Source: Moniliophthora roreri (lineage: Eukaryota > Basidiomycota > Agaricomycetes > Agaricales > Marasmiaceae). From it: a DNA stretch of 64,000 bases. The notes under the pieces are model-generated. The model ran no database searches. It was given only the letters and a program-made list of their open reading frames with translations, and was not told the DNA's origin. Positions 1 to 9,544 of the stretch are shown piece by piece. Position 1 is the first letter of the stretch; each line of letters opens with the position of its first letter. The position numbers and the translations under genes are program-made. The DNA lies in assembly GCA_001466705.2 (NCBI GenBank), contig LATX02000035.1:1116001-1180000 (forward strand), read 5' to 3'.

Positions 1-363
1 CTCATTCAGGATGTAGATTCCATAGTCGCTTCTCTACTGAGATCTTGAGAAATAAAAATGCAGAGTAAGCGAGCCATGTTTCTTGAGAACAAGCTGGGGA
101 CATGGGGGAGAGAACGGTGACAAAGGCACAAGCTATGCGGCCAGGAGAAAACCCAGCAACGGCGTTTGCCGCTTTGATGAACCTCGTCTGACTCGTTGTA
201 TGTTCAGTTGCAATATTAAAACTCATATGATGCTATGTAAATGATAATATTATACATCGATGCTCGTAGCCCGAAATACGCAGAACCCTCGAGATGCTGG
301 GTATATCATCAAAACATGAAACTCAGGAATTAATTCGCAGTCCCTTCCCACCTTCTTCGTAAA

Positions 364-2166
364 TCACGGTAAAGGTTCCCTTGTACTCGATAGTCTGTTT
401 AAGTGAATGTAAACGTCGGTCCCAAAGCCATCCATAGAAATAAGCCTCAAGTCTCCACCAAAGTATCTCGCGTATAGTCTTGAGAGGGGAAGACCGTACC
501 CGAATCCAGCCATGGGTGCCTTAAAGTCGCTTTGTTGATAGTTTTCTTCAAGATTCTGTAAACAGAAAATGAGAGTGCGTTTCAGAGCAACAGATAATAT
601 CCACAAACGGATTCCGGGTTGAGGTTCATCGTTGTATACATGTAGGTCCATATCAACCCCATGGCACTGCGCGGGATTCCACCACCTTCGTCGGATATCT
701 TAATCGTGATATCTTCCTTACCCTCCACAACGATGACTTTAATAGGCGGAAAGCCATTATCCTCATTAATGGAGCCATCTTTCTGAAGGCCATGCCGTTC
801 CACGACAGCACGTAAGGAATTCTTGAGCAGTTCAAACACGATATGTGACAAGTGGCCGGGGACATATGGGAAGGTGAGCTGTTTGGGACAGATCAGCTGG
901 ACTGGGGGCGAGGAAATGAGTGCATAATGCTCTTCGCAGACAAATCGAGCATTCTCGATTGCTTCTTGCACAATGTCGTGAACATTCTATTTGTGGATTG
1001 TACGTGAGTAGATCCGGTGACATGGAGTGGTCAAGACGTACAGCGTTCGTACATATTATTCCGACATAGTCTTCATGAGGTTGTTGTGTGTTCAGTGCCA
1101 CGTCTATACGCCCGTTAGGACCCATTAGGAGGCGTAATGGGAATATCTGAACTCACGCTGGCCGATGAGAAAGCGTATCCCTATCCGTGAGAGATAGAAT
1201 CTGTCCAGCCACTGCTGTATGTCCAATCCAATATGTCGTGCTCGTTGTGATCGTTTCCATTCCAATACCTGCCATGCTTTCAGAGGGCGGATCAATAGCA
1301 TAGGCAGTACGGTGATACGCACACCTTGCGCAACGGTTGTTACAGTAGGATCATGACGCGTCTTGATAGCTTCTAGCATCTTGGTGAACCTTGTATTATA
1401 GTCGCGTATTTCCGGCGGCCAATTTATTTCTGGCAGAGATGCAGCAAAGTATCTGGTGGAGTTACGCAGATGTTTCAAACAGTGAGGACGATAAAGGAGT
1501 ATGCACGGACCTTTTCTCCATCGGAACCCTCAATCTAACTTTGTTGAACCCGTTCATCGGATCACTCATCGACCCTCCTTGGAGAGTCACCTCGGCACCC
1601 AAACCACCATTGGGTTGTCCGTTCATCAGTTTGGGAAAGTTAGCATTAGCATAGTCATCCACAAACAGCATATGCTCCAGGGAAGGATTTGGTGTGCTTT
1701 CAGGTAGCTGAACCTCGTCAGAACGTGGAGTATTCAGCGCACGCCGGATGTCGGGTGGTAGTCGGGGGATCGGTGGAAACTTGATGAGTTCCTTAGTGCG
1801 TTCAAGAGACTTTGAGTAAGTGGAATACGAGATTGAAAGTAAGATCATATACCTCAAAACTCTGCGCATACCAATTCTTCACTTTGACAATTGACGGCAT
1901 CTTGCTGAGCTGGTGAGGCAACTCGTCGAGCTCCTTGACGCGATGTGCCAGTCGGACGGGTAGTTCTTCGTGTAAGAATTGACTAGCTTTCAGGAGAGTT
2001 CCTTGATTGGGATTCTGACCAAACAGAACCATCTGCTGGAGAGAAACTTTACGCACACGAGTCAGTTATGAAGCAAAGAAATGGTGCTCAAAACGAACTT
2101 ACCACCCGTTTGCGGGAATGAGGCGTAGTAGTGAATGGTTTGCCAGAGTTTTGAACTTATTGTCAT
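364..2166 (-). CDS. Mitochondrial pyruvate dehydrogenase kinase-type protein kinase (PDK/BCKDK family)
   Basis: This gene probably phosphorylates the E1 subunit of a mitochondrial 2-oxoacid dehydrogenase complex and so switches it off. Family members are histidine-kinase-like GHKL ATPases, not Ser/Thr kinase folds. About seven exons can be joined. The N-terminal four-helix domain holds the run [20 protein letters not shown], and RHDPTV matches the H-box region. The ATP site shows an N-box ([10 protein letters not shown]), a G1 box (DEGGGI) and a G2 box ([18 protein letters not shown]). The start ATG at 2166 opens a short exon ending in FPQTG. A loop of roughly 50 residues around 1560-1720 (with [15 protein letters not shown]) looks longer than in animal PDKs. 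The sequence does not settle whether the target is pyruvate or branched-chain dehydrogenase. The family call is firm. Confidence 0.88.
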
Positions 2167-2398
2167 CTCCGAGAATGGTGGAGAGTGAATTAATATGTAC
2201 GTGGTGGTGGATATGGAGAAAAAGAAATGCGGAGATGTGGAAAGGGTGAGGAATCACGCACGTCATGCTTCAACTTGTATCCGAAACGCGAACCAAGTTT
2301 GCGAATCTCTGAACCTCAACCTCCACCCGTAGACTAAGAATAGTTGTGCATTGACTGTCCATTGAAAGCCTTTTCAGTCGTTGGCAGCGCTTTAAGCA

Positions 2399-2458
2399 TG
2401 CTCTGCCTGCGAGGAAGAGGAAGCATACAAGACCGAACGTTGCAAGAGCTGTTACAAG
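2399..2458 (+). other. Isolated C-x2-C-x10-C-x2-CYK motif on the + strand
   Basis: A short open stretch reads CSAC, then ten residues, then CKSCYK, and is followed at once by a GT donor. It has the same shape as the minus-strand cysteine exons at 3049-3673. A second, incomplete cysteine cluster (HCTGCDKAASGCYS) follows near 2590-2630. I could not build a start or a continuous frame, so this may be one exon of an unrecognised gene or a decayed, inverted relative of the neighbouring array. The rest of 2167-2965 holds the upstream region of the kinase gene and nothing else I can support. Confidence 0.3.
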
Positions 2459-2965
2459 GTATTTGCAGATGCTGCGCCGGCACTGGGACGTTTCTTGATT
2501 CCGTCTTGCTAATTATTCAATGCTCGGACAGAAAAGTATCGAGGTATGGATTTGTCGAGGTCGTCCGTATTAATTATTGACTAGCGCCGTGGGCCGTCAC
2601 TGCACTGGGTGCGACAAGGCTGCCTCTGGGTGCTACAGTCGATCTTCAGTAAATTATTTCATCTTCCTCCAAGTTCTTTGTTTCGTCAAGATGCTGATTT
2701 ATTCATCTAGCGGGTAATGTCCTCGTTTCATGCGCTGAAGTTCACGCACTGGAGGCTGTATTATAATTTAACTCTTGTTCGCCACTCAGAGCACAAATTG
2801 TATGAAATGATAAAGCAACATGAATTATTTGTCTCATACTGGTGAGCGATGCAGCCAGGGAAAGGATAGAAATTTAAGGTGACATCTATCTTGAAACGAT
2901 ATCTGCGAGGGAAAATAGTTGACCCTTCAAGACCATTGACACACGATTCTCGTCCTTTTCAATCA

Positions 2966-3673
2966 TTATTTTCCTGCTTTCTTCTTGTATTCTTTCAGTG
3001 GATCATTCAAATTAGGGTTCGTCAAATGAGAAAGCATAAGCCACGTACGCTCTCGTGCATAGCATGATCGGCACACGTCCTTTATCTCTAACTGAGCGTC
3101 TTTCTTGCATACTTTACATAGACCTCGCTGTGGACACTTCTGGTCGCTAACATGCGCTAGAGATACTTGCAGTAGTCACGTACCCTCGTACGGTCATAAC
3201 ATAACACATGCGGCACCTGTCCTTTGCTACTATTGGCATCAGCCTCTTGCATTCGACGCATTCTGCCGTCTGTAGGAAGTTTAGCTTCTGCATAACCAAA
3301 CAAACTGACAACGACTAACCTTTTTCTTTGGTCTATACAATTCAAATTAGCGTGCGCCCTAGGATTTGTGGTTACATACCTTACGGTAGCACTTTCCACA
3401 CTTGCCTTTGGGCTGCAATACCGTATCAATCGCCCCGCACTCAATACAGTTGCCCTTCTGTAGGAAGAGTCAGCGTTGTTGCCACAGATGATGACCGGCA
3501 TAGACTAACCTTTTTCTTTCAGGGCTTCTTCACCTGTACAATTCAGATTAGTGCGCATCGTAGGACATCTAGTAGCCACATACCCGTTGCTGTCTGTTAT
3601 AGCACGCGCTACACAACTTCTTTGCTACGATTACATTGGGTTCATTGCACCGAACGCAGATGCCCCCCTCAGT
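2966..3673 (-). CDS. Small protein made of tandem cysteine-module exons (uncharacterised, start unresolved)
   Basis: Four small exons (3584-3673, 3380-3457, 3192-3269, 3049-3139) each encode one C-x2-C-x11/12-C-x2-C-Y module, for example CVRCNEPNVIVAKKLCSACY and CIECGAIDTVLQPKGKCGKCY. The first three are in phase 0 at both ends, so they join cleanly. The fourth ends in phase 1 and fits a terminal exon at 2966-2991 encoding YKKKAGK and a stop. The four-cysteine layout suggests zinc binding, but I recognise no family. No start codon joins cleanly. One possibility is an ATG near 3796 followed directly by an intron. Exon-like pieces inside two of the introns carry in-frame stops (see findings). 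The gene follows YVH1 on the same strand. It may be a real small gene or a decaying duplication. Confidence 0.45.
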
Positions 3674-3902
3674 CTGTACAAAGAGGTTAGCATCGCTGCA
3701 ACAAAACAAGAAATGACGAAGACCGACCTTTCGCTTTCAGGGCTTCATTTCCTGCATAGTTCATTGTTCGGATGAGTATCAGTGAATAACCATGAGGCCG
3801 AATTGCTTCAAAGTTTTGCCAGAAAACTCATGTCAGTCGTACTTTGGGAACCAATGCGTGTACAGGCGTTTATATTAAGTTACTCGATATCTTACTACCC
3901 CG

Positions 3903-6017
3903 TCAGTGTACAACCTCATCGACTTTCGACCTATTTATGCAGAAACCCTATCAGAAGATAAAAGGATGACGATCGGTCAGTATGTGCGAACAAGACGGAC
4001 GACCGTACTTACCGGTACAACCCATTCCTTACAACCACAACACACTCCCGCCCAATCATAGTTTCCCAATTTAGCGCCGCATTTCTTATTGGGGCACATG
4101 ATTTTCCCTGCGATTTGCCCTTCCTCGAGGAACGGCTCCATCCACTTCATCTGTAGCGAAAAACATGTGAGAAGTGAGGGACGTCATTGAGCCGAGGCCC
4201 GAGCACGCACCGGTTCGACAAAGTATCCGGAACATTTGGGATTGATCAGAATAGGTGCGCTTGGTGGCATTGCTATTCGCGAAATGGGACTTGGTGCTGC
4301 ACTCGCCTGATTTGTCGACCCGAGCCCTTGTGTTTGTAAGGGCGTAATGCCGCTTGGTGTGATACTTACCGGGCTTTTTAACGCTGCTAATTTGGGATTG
4401 GCGTTGAGCTGGGCAGCAAGGTCCGTAGGAGATGCAAAATGAGGCGCTTGCAATGGCGGGTCTGAGTCGCCATCAGCATTTGGTTTGGCTATCGGAGGCG
4501 AACTTGCAGCTTCTGTAGTATCCGTGCTGGGTGATACAGCTGGTGAAGTCGCGATCATGGCGTCCGAAAGTCTCCTTCCCAGCTGGATACTCTTGTCTGC
4601 ACTTCCATCGACGCCGTGTCTTCGTTTTGGTGTGTTTTCATCATCCGACTCTTCGTCTTCCGTTTCGAGGGCAGACATTGAGAGTGAATCCATCATCGTT
4701 CTTGTCAGGTTTTGGAATGGTCGCAAGCCCGAAGAACGGCTTCCTGAAGCTCGGCAATCACTACCTGACAGTCTACGCTCGGACGTACTGTCTGCTGAGC
4801 TTTCAGCGCTGGTACTTTCTTTGTCTTTCGGTTCGCTACTTTCCTTCTCTCCATCTAGTGTGCTCATCGAAAGAGCGCCCATGCCGAGTCCCGAAGGCCT
4901 CCGAGGTCTTGTATCTGACGAAGATCCAACCCTCGGGCGGCTCATTGAGGGATGTCGTGAAGTAGAAGTAGCTAGATTGGCGGGTGTCATCGATAAGGAG
5001 GGATTCCGAGATAATTGGGAGGCGGGTGCATTGGTTGAGGGTCTTCGAGAAGCAGCGGGTGTAATGCTGGCAGGTGTTGCCGGTCCTATTTGACCGTGAT
5101 CGAGCATGTGTTCCCGAGCTGCGAGTTCTTGTCTGAATACATCAGCTTCATCAGTGTAATTGAACTGGCGAAAGGTAGATGGTGGTCGTACCGGCACATC
5201 TTGCAACGTATGCGACGTCGCGGTCCCCGATTACCACCCGGAGTGGCTGGTGTAGATGCAGATGGTGTTTGAGGGAACTTGGCGAACATATCTGTGGAGG
5301 GGATGCTACCATCTCCATCTGGAACAACGAGTCAGTAATAAAGCAGCATACTAAGCGACAACGAGAACTCACTTAACACTTCATCAACTGTCCTGTCCAA
5401 GTACCACATTCTCGTATTCTTGTCACGTCCACTGATCTTGTACGACGCATTGTGAAAGATTTCCAGTTGCAATAGGAAGCCGGGGTTTGGACTACGCGGG
5501 ACGTAAGGAACAAAACAAAAGACGTGCTCAAACGGAACACGGACTCAACCGAAGGACGGGCCTTTCGAATTAAATCAAGTGCCTCATCTGGAGTCAAGTG
5601 TCTGTCATACATCAAGTATGCTGCGACGATGGCCACGCTGCGACCTAAAAGGATGGCTCAAAATGAAAACCTCTTCAAATGTAGAAGGAGTTTAGATCGC
5701 ACTGATTCCAGCTTGACAATGTACAAGCACTCCACGCCCCTTGCTCAGTTCTGCCTGAATAAACGAAATCGAGGGAAGAAAATGTTGTAGGATATCCGCT
5801 TCTTCAGTGTCATCAAGGAGTAGCTGATGCTTGATGAATGTCTAAGGTAGACAATTGATTACCATGGGTCTGGATGAGTTGATTTACCTACTTCATGTAT
5901 CGAAATCTTGCCTCTCATCGCAGATAAAATGCTGAAGATATTGTTGGCTTTGAGGGTTTGCACATCAGATGCGCTCTGCAGGTTGCCAATCCAGAGACCG
6001 GGTATGATTTCATCCAT
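3903..6017 (-). CDS. YVH1: Dual-specificity phosphatase YVH1 (DUSP12-like)
   Basis: YVH1 is a protein phosphatase whose zinc-binding C-terminus releases Mrt4 during maturation of the 60S ribosomal subunit. The ATG at 6017 opens MDEIIPGLWIGNLQSASDV, a typical DUSP start. The catalytic signature reads HCQAGISRSVA, with the Cys codon at 5716-5718 and an intron inside the Ser codon. The C-terminal zinc domain is complete. It has RCKMCR, then QELAAREHMLDHG, a Ser-rich insert of about 260 residues (4250-5080), CSGYFVEP joined to MKWMEPFLEEGQ, and the CPNKKCGAKLGNYDWAGVCC cluster. The last exon adds GFCINRSKVDEVVH and a stop at 3903-3905. The long disordered insert between the two halves of the zinc domain is unusual compared with yeast Yvh1. 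The family call is firm. Confidence 0.92.
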
Positions 6018-6265
6018 GGTGGGAGGATGAGTTTAGAGGTACAGGTGTGCTATATTTGACGGTGGAGCCTTTTCCACGGTAACCAAGCGCTGGTGAAGAC
6101 GTCGTTGAAGTACTCTTGCTTGCCCTGATGTCATAGTGAACGAAGAACTTTGTATCGTTATCTCATAACCATTGACTGTCGACAGCAACGCTTCTATCTT
6201 CCGACTCGAACAGTCCTTACTTCCGCACTGTTATTACAACTCAAAGTAGTCCGGTTCAATAAAAG

Positions 6266-8491
6266 TTATTGCGATCTGGGGAATGGGAGCGATACAAGCA
6301 GGGTCCCGAATCTCTTTGATTCCGTGGTGTAGTCAAGCGTTGACGATATAGATAGGGGTGTGTTTACGCGGCCTATGTGCCTACCCGACCTATATAGGAC
6401 TATATAGTCAGTACGCAAGTTCCAGATGTTACATGTCAATCCCAAACGACGCTCGTGTTCATAGGTTGCGCAGCGATGGGTAGATAAGTAAAAGAGGCAT
6501 ATATGATCTAGGGTCATTTCAAGACCTGGGGGAACCATTACTCGCTCCTTGAAAAATGACACCGTTCAGGGGAATGCTATCTGTACGGCTCTCCGCCCGT
6601 CTCGCTCGGATTCCAAGCATGAGTGACAGTAGCATAACGGACAGCCCGTCTAACGATTGGTTAAGGGTCAAATTTCGGAACGAAAGCGTCGGTATACGTA
6701 CGGACGATGATAGACCCTAAGACGACAAACGAAACAATGGGCTGAATTATTGCTGCTAGCAGCTCGGCCTGATTCTGGGGTGTGTTCGCAGGTACAGGTA
6801 ACTTGCTGATTGCAAGGCTTGATACGAAAACCGCACTGACACCCATCTGTGAACGTTCACATGTGGGCAAAATCAAGTAGAAAAGACGTTAAATCTTACA
6901 GGACCTAGCATATAATGATGTTAAGATAATGCATGTGCAACTACGCATTTGAGGAACCCACCGAAATGGCCACAAAAGAGCGCTTCTCTCCAGTTCTTGA
7001 TTTCTGGTACCCATTTATAAAGCATGAGAAGAGCGGGAATCCGACGCAGAAAAATCACTGCAATGAAGAGGACGAGTAGTCTGTATATATTGGTTCCAAG
7101 GATTGCTGAATGCCAGGCTTCGAACGGAAGCCATGCTCCTATGTAGACGAAGCATGCGCAATTCAGCACAGAATCCATGATGGAAGCGAATGCTTTATAT
7201 TCGATTCGCTCGCTGAAACTTTGACTATCCCAGCAGAATGCACTGCCTGGATTGTGCCTTGTGTCACATAAGAACGAGGCAAAAAGGTTCTTGATTCCCA
7301 CCTGCAGCAAAGGCAGCGAGAAGGTCATCGCTACCGATTGTACTGACAATACCTATTATGAGTAAAGGCAAAGCTAGCTGTTGAGCCAGGTAAGCTTCTT
7401 CGTTGATTAATCTCTTTTTGAGTGAAAGCCTCATGAGATGGCTGAACGCAGCACCCAGTACAGCACCGATGACAGTACCAAGAACAACTTGATCTGCGAA
7501 CCGGGGAATTAGCATCATGAAGAGTTTCAGAGTATAGTGACTGACAAAGGCATCCTATCAAGAACCATTTCTTAACTGCCACTGTCTTTGCACTCTCCGC
7601 AGTTAAATAAAGTGCAATGGTGAGGAAGGGGAAAGCTAAGCCGTCGTTGGCTGCAGACTCTGCAGATAAGAGGTGACGGACGCTGGTAGACACAGATTTT
7701 GGCGCAAAGCTTCCCCCTGGTAATGGTATAAACGGATATGCACGGTGCATGGCTGAAGTTTAACTGACCAACGATTGCAGCACAGATGATAGGGTCCGTA
7801 GGAGTAAGGCACGCGGAAATGGCGAGGCATGATATAAAATTGAGTTGAGGGAACAACAATTTGAGAAAGCCTAGGAATTGAGATTACTGATTAGTGAAAA
7901 CTCTGTGTCCTATACGGAGTCGTACCCGCTATAATCGCCCAACCGATGGCCATGGTAGGGACTATCACGACGAGCAGACCTTTCATGTGCTCGTGCATGT
8001 AGCGTTTGGGCAAGTCGACTCCGATCATAAACAAGCCGATTCCAAGTACCACTCGCATCACTTCAAGGGTTATTTTATGCGAAATACCCCATGAACGAGG
8101 ATCGAACAGATCGGCACCATAGGGGCCCATGACGATACCGAAAGCGGTTCCAAGGAAGACCTAAAATCCATGTGAGCCAACTCCAGTACTCAGTCTCAGT
8201 TGGTTCAGGAATACCTCGTTAACGTACAACTTCAAGTCCGAATGGTCAGAGGATGATTCATATTTGACTTGCAAGCAACGCACCTTGTCCCTAACGAGTG
8301 AGGAAACCGTGTAAAACTGGCACGCGTGATGAGCTCAAACAGTCGTGAAATTTATTGGAGTGAACTTACTGCGACCGTGAATCCACCCAGGATTATATAC
8401 GCAAGGCCGGGAATAGAAAGCTTTTTTAAAGGGTGAGTGGATATTTAGGCAGTCAGAGATGTGTACAGACTTCTACGAGTTCGATAGCCAT
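6266..8491 (-). CDS. NHA1: Na+/H+ antiporter, NHA1 family, copy 1
   Basis: This plasma-membrane cation/proton exchanger would expel Na+ and K+ in exchange for H+. The ATG at 8491 opens MAIELVE, joined to LSIPGLAYIILGGFTVA. Membrane segments follow with MGPYGADLFDPRSWG, CLAISACLTPTDPIICAAIV, LSAESAANDGLAFPF (the conserved acidic transport motif region), TIGSDDLLAAFAAG, NCACFVYIGAWLPFE and GSIIVHGLSVML. The gene is a tandem paralogue of the next antiporter, in the same orientation about 1 kb away. Copy 1 has an extra 54 bp intron at 8161-8214 that copy 2 lacks. Its C-terminal tail, after RLEMTLDH, no longer resembles copy 2 and runs to a stop at 6266, so the 3' end is uncertain. The gene seems intact through the membrane domain. 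Confidence 0.82.
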
Positions 8492-9210
8492 TGCAGGGCA
8501 GAGGAATGAAGGAAAGAGAGTACCATGCCCGAAGGTAAAAAATAAACTTGGAAGAAGGGATCACAACTGAATTCTGTGCTTTGTATGCCAGAAGCTGTAG
8601 TCCTAAGCTCCACGAGCGAGCTTCGACCGACTCGGAAATTAATGAATGTACAGCAAAGGCAGAAGCTGCTGCTTGTCTGAACAGCCACTACTACTATTCA
8701 AAGCACGCAGAAAGGACAAAGGGTAAACGTGCAATCGTCATGTCGACGTTGTGGGCCCTTCATCTACAACCTTGGCATGTAAAATGGGCCAAGAGCCTAT
8801 CAACGTCCGGGGATCCGATGTCCAAGGACATCTTTCGTACAAGAGCACCATGAGCATGAGCAATCTTCAGCGACACGAGCAGTGAATGAGGTATGTTTCG
8901 ATCTAAAAAAGAACGTTGCATCAAAAATCCAGAATTGAAGGGAGGATGGCTCACTGGACCCTGCTTGACATGTATAAGGCACGAGTTTTCAACGCGTCTT
9001 GTCGCAAGTCGATTCAACCTGAATAGACGAGATTGATGAAAAAAAGATAGGAGATCCAGCTAGCGCTTCTTCTCCTCAGTAACGGTGCGGTGAATGCTAT
9101 TAATTTTCGTGCATCGAAATTTGGTCGGGAAGAATGGCTTGAGCGACCTGAAACTTGAAAGGGATTTGCTATCAACTGTACTTCGCAAGTCATTTGTCCA
9201 AGGCCTGTAG
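8492..9210. other. Intergenic region with no supported gene
   Basis: This is 719 bp upstream of antiporter copy 1. Short open frames exist on both strands (for example 8548-8853 + and 8760-9017 -), but none has a recognisable domain, a good splice context or a convincing start. It most likely carries the promoter of copy 1 and that of the small + strand gene starting at 9211. Confidence 0.4.
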
Positions 9211-9528
9211 ATGATCTTCTCTCCTTTCAACGAGCTTCCGGGGATGAGTTCGACGGTGTCTAAAAGTGACTCTGACTTTGAGTGAGTCGCGGAGACCGCG
9301 TCAATGCGTTACGTTGTGTTACACTCTTTTGCTCTGTCCGCTTTCAGAATACAAGATCTAGATAGGTCAGTTATGCGTTATCGTCCTGACATCCCCTACT
9401 TTTGAAATACAAGCATGTAACTCATGCTACCCAGGATACAAAGCGACATTCTTACTGGCAACTACGACACCCAAACAGGCCACGAAGTCCACGAAGTCCT
9501 CATGTCGGAAGCCTGCTCATCCTCATGA
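9211..9528 (+). CDS. Small hypothetical protein, about 60 residues, three exons
   Basis: Three exons (9211-9281, 9348-9365, 9435-9528) join through good GT-AG introns into one frame from ATG to TGA. The lengths (71, 18 and 94 bp) sum to exactly 61 codons. The product begins MIFSPFNELPGMSSTVSKSD and contains EIQDLDRIQSDILTGNYD. It is hydrophilic and acidic, with no signal peptide or membrane segment. I do not recognise the family. It converges on antiporter copy 2, whose proposed stop lies only 17 bp away. The exact phase match through two introns, one flanking an 18 bp exon, is the main support. A chance join cannot be excluded. Confidence 0.4.
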
Positions 9529-9544
9529 GCAGGTCCAGCCTAGG

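Noticed and set aside
2..226. Minus-strand frame of 74 codons at the left edge
   Set aside because: No domain, no splice continuation I can support and the window ends; could be a first exon but not shown.
4485..5093. Long + strand open frame opposite YVH1
   Set aside because: It is the antisense of the Ser-rich insert of YVH1, where codon bias keeps the other strand open.
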